Shown here: piece after piece, positions 1-6,054 of the stretch
Layout of the letters: each line of letters starts with the position of its first letter
Position numbering within the stretch: the first letter of the stretch is position 1
NCBI GenBank assembly: GCA_029863385.1
Contig: JAOTVU010000037.1
Span: 1-33,974 of the forward strand
DNA from: Acidimicrobiia bacterium
Lineage (GTDB): Bacteria > Actinomycetota > Acidimicrobiia > Acidimicrobiales > SZUA-35
Length of the DNA stretch: 33,974 nt
Direction: 5' to 3'
Program-made: the position numbers and the translations under genes
The notes under the pieces: model-generated
What the model was told of the DNA's origin: nothing
Databases searched by the model: none
What the model saw: only the letters and a program-made list of their open reading frames with translations

Positions 1-72
1 CGGATCTCGGAGCGGGAATTGTCGACGGTCACCAAGGTCATGGACCGCCTCCGCCACCCGGCCGACAGCTGA
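1..72 (+). CDS. C-terminal end of an unidentified protein (partial)
   Basis: An open frame enters from the left edge and stops at TGA 70-72. The 23 visible residues (RISERELSTVTKVMDRL...) look like an amphipathic terminal helix. The pattern 'S-E-x-E-L-x-T-V-x-x-V-M-D-R-L' is reminiscent of the last helix of MarR-type regulators, but 23 residues cannot settle that. It converges on the TetR gene, whose stop lies only 7 nt away. The function is not assignable. Confidence 0.45.
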   Translation, partial: RISERELSTVTKVMDRLRHPADS

Positions 73-78
73 ACCGCC

Positions 79-729
79 CTACGAATCGTCAGCGGCGGCG
101 GCCGCGGACGCCGGCAAGCGGGGGAACGCCGCCAGCAGGCGGGTGGCGACCTCGGCACTCTCGGCCAGCGCGTCGTAGATGCGGGCGTTCGTCGGGTCGT
201 CGGGATCGAGGCGACTCATGAGCTGGAGGCCCAGGAACAGCGCCGAGATCGTGTGGGCCATGTCCTCGATCGGCAGCAGGTCGGCCAGCGCCGACCCGGC
301 GGTGATTCGGCGAACGGCGGCGGCGATGGCCTCGTCCCAGGGTCGCAGTGTGGCCAGGACCTTCGGGCCGAGCGGGCTGTCCGGTGACCATCCGGCCACC
401 ACGAGTGCCACCGCCGCACTGTCGGCCGGTTTGGGTGTACCGCTCTGGAGCTCGACCGCCACCTCGATCAGCTCGGTCAGCGACTCGACCTTCTCAAGCC
501 GGGGGCCGAAGTAACCGAGCCGCCGCTGGTTCACGTCGTTGACGACCTCGAAGAACAAGTCCTCGAGCGAGTCGAAGTGATAGTAGATCAGGGCCTGATT
601 GAAACCGCCGGTCCTGGCGATCGAACGGGCGGTGGCACCCATCATCCCCTCGGAGTTCAGGGTCTCGATCGTGGCATCGATGATCCGCTGGCGGGTTTCG
701 GCCGACGACTGGCGACGACGGGTTGGCAT
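79..729 (-). CDS. TetR/AcrR family transcriptional regulator
   Basis: A 216-residue protein of typical TetR length. The N-terminal helix-turn-helix covers about residues 8-55: ETRQRIIDATIETLNSEG, then GATARSIARTGGFNQALIYYHFDSLEDLF, with the conserved IYYHF recognition-helix end. The rest is a variable ligand-binding domain ending in an Ala-rich tail. The frame stays open far upstream, but homology begins at the ATG used here, just after the DCC gene stop (20-nt gap). It is the last gene of a three-gene minus-strand run (membrane protein, DCC protein, TetR). Two TetR-style operators sit before the first gene of that run, so it is inferred to autoregulate and to control the divergent selenoprotein/thioredoxin genes. 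The ligand is unknown. Confidence 0.9.
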   Translation of the reverse strand: MPTRRRQSSAETRQRIIDATIETLNSEGMMGATARSIARTGGFNQALIYYHFDSLEDLFFEVVNDVNQRRLGYFGPRLEKVESLTELIEVAVELQSGTPKPADSAAVALVVAGWSPDSPLGPKVLATLRPWDEAIAAAVRRITAGSALADLLPIEDMAHTISALFLGLQLMSRLDPDDPTNARIYDALAESAEVATRLLAAFPRLPASAAAAADDS

Positions 730-749
730 GACCTCCAGTCTGGCGCACT

Positions 750-1190
750 TCACCGCTGTTGCCCTCTCGGCGACACCATTTGTGCGTTGCCGTGGATATC
801 GCAGCTCTCGTCCTCGCACCGACCCGACATCAACTCGGCGATGCGGTGGCGGTTCGACGAGACCGTGCTGAACACCAGCCGGGCCAGGGTCCGCCAACCC
901 GGTCGGGCAGCCAGGTGGGCCCAATTCCGGTGGGCGGCCGTCGCCCACAGGCACATGACGAAGGCGTCGGGCCCGGCCCAGATCCGGCCATGCTCGTCGG
1001 CCACGATCAGGACGTCTCGGCGGATGCCGATCGAGCCGTATCGTCGCACCGCCTCGTCGGAGCCGACCGGGAGGAACTGCACCTCGACCAGCAGCGGCTG
1101 ATCGGCGAGCCAGCCCCGACAGCGCCGGCACAGCTCGCATTGCTCGTCGGTCACCACCGTCAGCCGTCGGGGCGGTGGAAAGGACGTCAT
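750..1190 (-). CDS. DCC (DUF393) family thiol-disulfide oxidoreductase-like protein
   Basis: A 146-residue protein. After an N-terminal beta-strand comes TDEQCELCRRCRGWL (residues 14-28), the D-x-x-C-x-x-C signature of the DCC/DUF393 family (Asp15, Cys18, Cys21). A segment VEVQFLPVGSDEA then fits the usual second strand. The family has a thioredoxin-like fold and a presumed redox role, though few members have been tested. Two further Cys lie near the C-terminus (RCEDESC). The start is the ATG giving the family N-terminus, 13 nt after the upstream membrane-protein gene and 20 nt before tetR, so the three are probably one transcript. With a thioredoxin and a CxxU protein encoded on the other side of the operators, a thiol-redox role is likely, but the substrate is unknown. 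Confidence 0.8.
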   Translation of the reverse strand: MTSFPPPRRLTVVTDEQCELCRRCRGWLADQPLLVEVQFLPVGSDEAVRRYGSIGIRRDVLIVADEHGRIWAGPDAFVMCLWATAAHRNWAHLAARPGWRTLARLVFSTVSSNRHRIAELMSGRCEDESCDIHGNAQMVSPRGQQR

Positions 1191-1203
1191 GGCGGTCACG
1201 GAC

Positions 1204-1665
1204 CTACGCCGGGTTCTGGGGGGCGGCCAGCTCGGTCGAGCCCGAACCGGAGACCGGAGGGGGCGGCTGGTAGGCCGACGGCGTAACCGGTACTCGTCCC
1301 TGGCGATCACGATGGGTGCGCACCCGCCACAGCACCATCATGTTCACCAGGTGAATGGCCCCCAGGCTGAGGAACAGCACACCGAGTCGGTTGACGAGCT
1401 GATTCCAGGCCTCGGCCACCGATCCGTAACTGGGTTCGATCTGGTACAGCAGGAAGGCGTAGCCCATGTTGAGCAGGTAGAAGCCGATGACAAGGAGACG
1501 GTTGACGGCGTAGCCGAGCTCCTTCGAGTCGAACACATCCTCCAGGAACTTGTTGCCGGTGTTGAAGAGGGTGCGGGCCAGCCACACCACAAGGGCCAGC
1601 GTGACCGTGGCGTACACGAGGTAGAAGGCGATCGGCAGGTTGCCGAGGCTGTCGTTGACGTCCAT
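1204..1665 (-). CDS. Three-helix integral membrane protein, function unknown
   Basis: A 153-residue protein with three clear hydrophobic segments: about residues 10-34 (PIAFYLVYATVTLALVVWL), 48-74 (VNRLLVIGFYLLNMGYAFLL) and 92-115 (LGVLFLSLGAIHLVNMMVLW). A basic, Pro-rich, probably cytoplasmic tail (RVRTHRDRQGRVP...) follows. There are no Cys residues and no family I can name with confidence. The start is fixed by a strong Shine-Dalgarno, AAGGAGAG, 6 nt before ATG; the longer frame upstream crosses the operators and is not coding. It is first in the minus-strand run with the DCC and TetR genes, and the operator pair lies 18-69 nt before its start, so it is the most directly TetR-controlled gene. 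A membrane partner of the redox proteins is possible but unproven. Confidence 0.8.
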   Translation of the reverse strand: MDVNDSLGNLPIAFYLVYATVTLALVVWLARTLFNTGNKFLEDVFDSKELGYAVNRLLVIGFYLLNMGYAFLLYQIEPSYGSVAEAWNQLVNRLGVLFLSLGAIHLVNMMVLWRVRTHRDRQGRVPVTPSAYQPPPPVSGSGSTELAAPQNPA

Positions 1666-1682
1666 TGATGCTCTCCTTGATT

Positions 1683-1734
1683 GTTTAAACGTTCGTTCAA
1701 AATGGACGGTACCGTAGTTTAAACGATCGTTCAA
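1683..1734. promoter_or_regulatory. Two TetR-type operators overlapping a minus-strand promoter
   Basis: Two 18-bp copies, GTTTAAACGTTCGTTCAA (1683-1700) and GTTTAAACGATCGTTCAA (1717-1734), differ at one base and start 34 bp apart. Each is a near-palindrome around AACGWTCGTT, the usual form of a TetR operator. On the minus strand, TTGAAC (1734-1729), a 17-nt spacer and TACCGT (1711-1706) make a good -35/-10 pair. The -35 lies in one operator and the expected start of transcription falls in the other, so binding should block transcription toward the membrane-protein gene. The likely binder is the TetR encoded at 79-729. Confidence 0.75.
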
Positions 1735-1793
1735 TATGACGTTCGTCACGTCCGGGCCGCGCGCGTCGTCGATCGCCCGAAATCCTGTCCCGG

Positions 1794-1824
1794 TTGACAG
1801 TGCTACCGGAACCGTGGTCACAAT
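1794..1824 (+). promoter_or_regulatory. Possible promoter for the selenoprotein/thioredoxin genes
   Basis: A perfect -35 hexamer TTGACA (1794-1799) is followed after 19 bp by CACAAT (1819-1824). The spacer is longer than ideal. It would give a leader of roughly 40 nt before the GTG start at 1874. It lies outside the two TetR operators, so control of this arm by TetR is less certain than for the minus-strand arm. Confidence 0.35.
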
Positions 1825-1873
1825 GGAGATGGTTGCGCTCAGGTCGAGCGCGGCTCGAAAGGGGGAAATCCTC

Positions 1874-2455
1874 GTGGCCACACGAATCACCCCGGTGGAG
1901 CCCGGTCAGAGTTCCGACGCCGAGGTCAACCAGATACTGGCCGATGGTAGAGACGGCTGGTGGGGTGACGCCGCCATGTTCGGCGTCATCGCCCGCAACC
2001 CGCAGATGCTCAAGGCCATCGTGCCGGTCTTCGTCTCGTTCTTCGGCGAGGGAGCCGTCGAACCGCACATCCACGAGATGATGCGATTGAAGACCGGGCA
2101 GATCAACGACTGCGCCTATTGACAGACGGTACGAACCACCGCCGTGAGCGGTGCCGTAGGACCCAAGGAACACGCCCTGTTCGAACACCAGCCCAAACCA
2201 GGCGCGGAGCTGACCGAGCGGGAGGCATTGGCCGTCTCGCTGGCCGAGCGCATCGCACTCGATCCCCACACTGTGACCGACGAGTTCTTCGCGTCGTTGA
2301 AGCCCCACTTCACCGACGACGAGATCGTGGAGATGGTGTTTGCCTGCTCGATCTTCAACTGGGGCAACAAGTTCAACATCACCATGAACCTGGACTCCTC
2401 GCCCGAGTCGGCCTACCCAACGGACATGGAGTACCGCCAGGAGGAGATCGCCTAG
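1874..2455 (+). CDS. AhpD/carboxymuconolactone-decarboxylase-like selenoprotein (in-frame TGA = Sec)
   Basis: Read through one TGA (2120-2122), this frame gives 193 residues. The first part (MATRITPVEPG... GRDGWWGDAAMFGVIARNPQMLKAIVPVF... RLKTGQINDCAY) and the second (QTVRTTAVSGAVG... LTEREALAVSLAERIALDPHTVTDEFFASLKPHF... FACSIFNWGNKFN) are the two halves of one CMD/AhpD-like domain in the same frame, with no shift. Family members read NDCAYC at the redox CxxC; here the second Cys codon is TGA, giving C80-A-Y-U83. A SECIS-like hairpin follows. Sec at this position of AhpD-like proteins is known in other bacteria. The GTG start is chosen for its AGGGGG Shine-Dalgarno about 8 nt upstream and the family N-terminus; in-frame ATGs upstream are less likely. 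The thioredoxin gene starts 29 nt downstream. A Cys-to-stop mutation or base error is the alternative. Confidence 0.8.
2120..2157 (+). other. UGA Sec codon plus SECIS-like stem-loop
   Basis: After TGA (2120-2122), CACCGC (2137-2142) pairs with GCGGTG (2148-2153) around a five-base loop CGTGA. ACGG (2126-2129) can pair with CCGT (2154-2157) below it, leaving a 5' bulge; an alternative fold pairs ACGGTAC with GTGCCGT. The loop begins 20 nt after the UGA and has G as its second base. Both fit the general pattern of bacterial SECIS elements: a short hairpin just downstream of the UGA with an early G in the apical loop. Free energy was not computed. Confidence 0.6.
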
Positions 2456-2484
2456 GTCCCCACGCCGAGTCAAGCGATCCAATC

Positions 2485-2805
2485 ATGACCATCGACGAGA
2501 TCACCACGACCGCCGAACTCAACCGCATCATCCTCGGTGAGCATCGGGGAGTCGTGCTCGACTTCTGGGGGACCTGGTGTCAGCCCTGCCGGTCGTTGCG
2601 ACCCCATCTGGAACGCCTGGCCGACGATCATGGAGACCGCTGGAGAGTGATTGCGGTTCACTGTGAGGAGAGCCCGTCGCTGGTCGACGCCTACGACGTG
2701 CGGTCGACTCCGACGCTGGTGTTTCTACGCGACGGCGACGAGGTCGATCGCACCACCGGTGCGGTGACCCCGTCGTCGATCGCCGGGAAACTGGCCGGCT
2801 TGTGA
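2485..2805 (+). CDS. Thioredoxin
   Basis: A 106-residue single-domain thioredoxin. VVLDFWGTWCQPCRSLRP (residues 23-40) contains the active site W31-C-Q-P-C35; STPTLVFLRDG (about 73-83) has the conserved cis-Pro, and an amphipathic C-terminal helix follows. The usual site is WCGPC, and Gln in place of Gly should shift its redox potential. No signal peptide is present, so it is cytosolic. The ATG at 2485 gives the normal family start; the open frame further upstream overlaps the selenoprotein gene in another frame. It lies 29 nt after the selenoprotein stop and is probably co-transcribed. Thioredoxin would be a natural reductant for the CxxU site, though that pairing is inferred from position. 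Confidence 0.9.
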   Translation: MTIDEITTTAELNRIILGEHRGVVLDFWGTWCQPCRSLRPHLERLADDHGDRWRVIAVHCEESPSLVDAYDVRSTPTLVFLRDGDEVDRTTGAVTPSSIAGKLAGL

Positions 2806-2835
2806 CCGGCCTGTCGTCGGCCCCCGAGGCGACGC

Positions 2836-5085
2836 CTAGCCCGTCTGACAGACGGTGCTGCCGCGGTAGGTCAGCCCCGGTGCCGTCACGTTCGTAACGC
2901 ACGCCTCGAAACTCGGTTTCCGAAGCGAGGTCGAGGTGATGTAGGTCGCCCTACCTGTGCCATCGGTGCGCACCGTCGCATCGTCGGCGAAGTCACCGCC
3001 GAGAACGATGTGCACATCGGCGCCGGCGACCGGTTGGCCCAGTTCGTTCTCGACGCTGACCGTCACCTGACCGAGGCTCTGCCCCTTGCCGGCCGAGACC
3101 TCGGTGGTCGACATCGACGACAGCACGGCCATCGTCGGGTCGCCGGGCTCCTCGCCATCGACCCGGAGCAGGTCGACCGCGATCGAGTCGTAGCCGAGTT
3201 CCCGGGCGGTCGAGTCGGTGTCGACCACCCGCACCCAGATCGTGCCGGTCGGCGAGCCGAGCACGTAGGAGGCGTCGACCGGTCCGGTGATGGTGTCGAG
3301 GGTGATCCAGCTCGAGCCGTCGTCGGACCACTCGAGGGCGATGCCCGAGTCGAGGTCGCCCCCGTCGTCGACGTCGGCCACGATCGACAGCGTCTGCACG
3401 CCACCCGGTGAGGGGATCGTCCACCGATGGTCGAGATCGTCGTGGCGCCGGCTCGGCTTTCCGCCCGACGTCGTCTCGGTCAGGGTCTCGACCTTACCGT
3501 CGGCGGTGAAGGTCGCGGTGTAGGAGGCGCTGACTGAGCCGATGGTGGTCGACTCACCGTTGGCGTACGCGTCAGTCGAAGGAGGAGGAGGAGGAGGTGG
3601 TGGCGGCGGGGGCGGTGGCTCCGTCGAGTCGAAGCTGGCGCTCAGCGTGTAGACGCCCAGACTGCCGTAGTCGGTGTAGCCGGTCGGCGGGTTGTTGGCC
3701 GGGTTGCCGACGCCGACTCCGTCGACCTCGACCGTGTAGTCGCCGGCCACGAGCTCGGTGGTCAGCGAGGCGGCGAGCGTGGCCGGGTCGTTGCCGACGG
3801 CCACCAGCGCACCGGTCGAGTCCCGGACCCGGATCTCGATGTCGAGGTTCGGGGCGAGGGGAGCCGGATCGGCGGCGAAGGTGGCGACTCCGCCTGAGGT
3901 GCTGAAGCTGAACACGTCCACGTCGCCGGCGGTGCTGATCACGCCGCTGACACTCGGGTTGTCGCCGGCGAGCGCGGTCGCCGTGCCGGCGGTGTCGCCG
4001 TGATCGTCGGCCTTCAGCCCGAATCCGTTGCCGTTGGTGAGCGACGAGATGATCGCCACGTCGTCGGGCCCGCGGCCGTAGTTGGCCGAATCGGTGTCGT
4101 TGTTGGCGTCGAAGTACTCCTGCCGGCTCCACTGACCGATGTTCACGGAGTAGGCGACGCCCATGATCGGGGCCCACGACGTCTCACCGGAACCGTGGCC
4201 GGTGTAGTAGCTCGCGCCGCTCCTTGTGCCGTCGTGGGCGAGCAGCATCGAGTGGCCGACCTCGTGGGTGATCGCCTCGGACACGCCGACGAAGGAGCTG
4301 TTGTAGACGAAGACCGGCTCGTCGAGATTGTCGTCGAAGGAGCCGATGTAGGCGTGGCCGCCGCAGCGGCAGTTGGCCCAGGTGTCGGCGGTGATCACGA
4401 CCCTCACGCCCCACCGCGTGTCACCGCCGCCCGTGTGGCGCAGCGCCTCGACGCCGGGATCGATGGTGGTGACGTTGATGTTCCACGGAGCGAAGTCCTC
4501 GGCCACGACCTTCCATGAATCCTCGATGATCTGGAGTTCCTGGGCCGACCATGTGTCGACCGTGTTCGCGGGGTCGTTGTTGGGCTTGTGGTAGGGGGGC
4601 GACACGATGGTGTCGCCACCGTTCCAGTTGGTGCCGGACGACGTGTGGCCGTCGAAGTCGAGGTAGATGGTCTTCTCGGCGCCGGGCAGGCTCGCCAGCT
4701 GGAACTGTGCACCGTCGGTGGGTGGAGCAGCGGCCGTTGTCGTCTCCGACATGCCGTCGCCGGCTACCTCGCCGGGGGCGAGGACGTCGAAGTAGGCCAC
4801 TTCCAGTTGATCGTCGACGGTGATTGTGGAGTCCGACAGCAGCGATTGCCGGAGTTCGGCGGCGGTCAGGCCGTAGCCGGCAGCCACGGCTGCGATCCTG
4901 TCCCCGAGTTTGTCCACGGCGGCCTGACCGCGGTCGTAGCCCCGAACCTGGTTGGGCGCCGGGACGTCGAGGTTGGCCAGACCCGGCGGCTGATCGGGCC
5001 GCTGTGCTCCCGCCGCTGATGCGGTGATTGCCACCACGGCCACAGCGGCCAGGACGGCAAGGGGACGAACGACATGCTTGCGCAT
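2836..5085 (-). CDS. Secreted zinc metallopeptidase (metzincin-like) with PPC and Ig-like domains
   Basis: A 749-residue exported protein. The signal peptide runs MRKHVVRPLAVLAAVAVVAI... to about AGA (27). The catalytic domain carries H274-E-V-G-H-S-M-L-L-A-H284, an HExxHxxxxxH zinc site, and a Met-turn-like APIMGVAY (Met308). Metzincins normally have Gly at the eighth position of this motif; here it is Leu. A pre-peptidase C-terminal (PPC) domain follows at about 359-488, then a 13-Pro linker (about 490-503). After it come a beta-rich domain (505-650) and a C-terminal Ig-like domain (about 652-749, ending in Cys-containing strands). ATG at 5085 has AAGGAG 5 nt upstream. The gene stands alone on the minus strand. 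The substrate is unknown, and the exact peptidase family needs a profile search. Confidence 0.85.
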   Translation of the reverse strand: MRKHVVRPLAVLAAVAVVAITASAAGAQRPDQPPGLANLDVPAPNQVRGYDRGQAAVDKLGDRIAAVAAGYGLTAAELRQSLLSDSTITVDDQLEVAYFDVLAPGEVAGDGMSETTTAAAPPTDGAQFQLASLPGAEKTIYLDFDGHTSSGTNWNGGDTIVSPPYHKPNNDPANTVDTWSAQELQIIEDSWKVVAEDFAPWNINVTTIDPGVEALRHTGGGDTRWGVRVVITADTWANCRCGGHAYIGSFDDNLDEPVFVYNSSFVGVSEAITHEVGHSMLLAHDGTRSGASYYTGHGSGETSWAPIMGVAYSVNIGQWSRQEYFDANNDTDSANYGRGPDDVAIISSLTNGNGFGLKADDHGDTAGTATALAGDNPSVSGVISTAGDVDVFSFSTSGGVATFAADPAPLAPNLDIEIRVRDSTGALVAVGNDPATLAASLTTELVAGDYTVEVDGVGVGNPANNPPTGYTDYGSLGVYTLSASFDSTEPPPPPPPPPPPPPSTDAYANGESTTIGSVSASYTATFTADGKVETLTETTSGGKPSRRHDDLDHRWTIPSPGGVQTLSIVADVDDGGDLDSGIALEWSDDGSSWITLDTITGPVDASYVLGSPTGTIWVRVVDTDSTARELGYDSIAVDLLRVDGEEPGDPTMAVLSSMSTTEVSAGKGQSLGQVTVSVENELGQPVAGADVHIVLGGDFADDATVRTDGTGRATYITSTSLRKPSFEACVTNVTAPGLTYRGSTVCQTG

Positions 5086-5227
5086 CTGGCTCCTTCGTTG
5101 TAGGCAGACCAGAGCGCTATCGGCGGGGAGGGGCGCAAACCTGAAGTGATTTGGGCTGAATTCCTCGTGGTTCGGCCGACGACGGAGCCGCCCGGTTCCC
5201 GCTGGGGCGGCCGGGGCAAAAAGGAGC

Positions 5228-5269
5228 GACGCCCCCGGATGTCAACTTGCGTTGACTCCCGGAGGCGTC
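5228..5269. other. 19-bp imperfect inverted repeat
   Basis: Arm GACGCCCCCGGATGTCAAC (5228-5246) faces GTTGACTCCCGGAGGCGTC (5251-5269) across a 4-nt TTGC loop; 16 of 19 positions pair. It lies about 140 nt before the peptidase start codon on the minus strand. There is no T-run on either side, so it is not an ordinary intrinsic terminator. A second stem, CTATCGA (5293-5299) with TCGATAG (5323-5329), follows closely. Confidence 0.6.
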
Positions 5270-5336
5270 GTGGTTCGAAGCAGGATCCACCACTATCGAT
5301 CTTCGCAGGTGTACTGTTCGTCTCGATAGCTTTCCA

Positions 5337-5366
5337 CTGCCCGTCGAGCCGAAGCTCGGCGGGCAG
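5337..5366. terminator. 13-bp GC-rich hairpin with UUCG (minus) / CGAA (plus) loop
   Basis: CTGCCCGTCGAGC (5337-5349) pairs with GCTCGGCGGGCAG (5354-5366), with one mismatch that is a G-U wobble in RNA of one strand. On the plus strand it is followed by TTTCCGTTT, so it looks like an intrinsic terminator for a plus-strand transcript, yet no plus-strand gene precedes it. In minus-strand RNA the loop is a C(UUCG)G tetraloop, the very stable kind. It could therefore end a small plus-strand RNA or be part of a structured minus-strand leader. Confidence 0.5.
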
Positions 5367-5390
5367 TTTCCGTTTCGGGACCTCAGCGCC

Positions 5391-5470
5391 GACCCGAAGG
5401 TTGGCCTGCCGACCCGAAGGTCGACGTGCCAGCCCGAAGGCGGCTTGCCGGCCCGAAGGCCGACACCTGA
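5391..5470. repeat. Four 20-bp tandem units, each a UUCG-tetraloop hairpin on the minus strand
   Basis: Units starting near 5391, 5411, 5431 and 5450 share the core CCCGAAGG at exact 20-bp spacing (with a 1-bp slip at the last), while the sequence between cores diverges. On the minus strand each core reads CCTTCGGG and closes a UUCG loop. Stems are 5 bp in units two (CGACC/GGTCG) and four (CGGCC/GGCCG) and 3 bp in units one and three. Conservation of the hairpin core, with compensating flanks, suggests RNA-level structure rather than coding. Confidence 0.6.
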
Positions 5471-5935
5471 GGTTTCGACCGCTCCGGCCCGAAAGCCGGG
5501 TTGGTCGACCGCTCCAGTCGGAGGACCGGAGCGGAGTCCGATCGTCCGTTCGGCTCCCCCGCTCTCCGCTACTCCGAGGAGCAGCATCGATCGAGTTGTC
5601 CCTCGACCTCCGCCGCTCCGGGGAGCTGCGTTGTTCGAGGTGGTCCTTCACTCCGCCGCTCCGAAGAGCGGCTTCGATCAAGACCTGGAGCGGAACCGAC
5701 GAGGTCTGCCTGGTGTTCGGCCGGGCCGAAGCCCTTCCGTCCACTTTCCGCAAACCAGCGGATCTGCTTCTCCCAGTCGGGCTGTTTCCCCGATTTGGGT
5801 TCAGCGTCGGCCTCGTTCCGGTTGCCCGGTTCTCGACTTTCGCTTCCCCCTCGGATCACCAGCCGGTGACTGAGTGATTTGCATCATTGCACCTGCGAAA
5901 GACAGGGGTCAAGAGCTTTTTCGAAATCCCCAGGG

Positions 5936-5996
5936 TTGTCCACCGGATTTCTTCGATACCCCCAACTTTTCCTGGTTCATCCACCGTTTATCCACT
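5936..5996 (+). other. Cluster of DnaA-box-like words in an AT-richer patch
   Basis: TTGTCCACC (5936-5944), TTCATCCACC (5976-5985) and TTATCCACT (5988-5996) resemble the DnaA-box consensus TTRTCCACA in one orientation. No dnaA, dnaN, rnpA or par gene is nearby, so an origin is unlikely. The cluster could titrate DnaA or be chance. Confidence 0.25.
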
Positions 5997-6054
5997 CGAA
6001 ACACACAGGCAACGTTCGTGGCCGAGGACGGTTGTCGACGTCGGTCCGGGGTGT

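Larger units (their letters stand above)
5086..6054. other. 969-bp interval without a convincing gene, rich in hairpins
   Basis: Long open frames exist here in several frames of both strands at once; between about 5501 and 5869 all three plus frames are open. None gives a recognisable domain, and the translations are Arg/Ser/Pro-rich, as expected of GC-rich noncoding DNA. The left half holds stable inverted repeats and a 20-bp-period repeat array, listed separately. On the minus strand further UUCG-loop hairpins occur at 5652-5667 (CCGCTC/GAGCGG) and 5723-5734 (GGGC/GCCC). The right end (about 5870-6010) is AT-richer and has DnaA-box-like words. It could be the structured leader of the peptidase gene, an independent RNA, or decayed sequence. 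Confidence 0.5.

Noticed and set aside
1874-2122. Treating the CMD-like gene as a broken pseudogene
   Set aside because: The only lesion is one TGA replacing the redox Cys, with the frame and conserved residues intact on both sides and a suitable hairpin downstream. Mutation remains possible but is less likely.
1697-2482. A 261-codon minus-strand frame antisense to the selenoprotein gene
   Set aside because: It would cross the operators and has no recognisable motif; the plus strand explains the region fully with one recoded codon.
5268-5295. tRNA T-arm-like words (GGTTCGAA followed by GATCCACCA)
   Set aside because: The T-stem does not pair, and no D-arm, anticodon arm or matching acceptor stem is present.
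5391-5470. CRISPR array
   Set aside because: The repeat core is only 8 bp with about 12-bp variable gaps, no cas gene is present, and the units are hairpins.
5146-5877. A 243-codon plus-strand frame in the gene-free interval
   Set aside because: All three plus frames are open over much of this stretch, the translation is Arg/Ser/Pro-rich with no domain, there is no good start signal, and hairpins explain the repeats better.
5936-5996. Chromosomal replication origin
   Set aside because: Only three imperfect DnaA-box-like words and none of the usual neighbours (dnaA, dnaN, rnpA, parAB).
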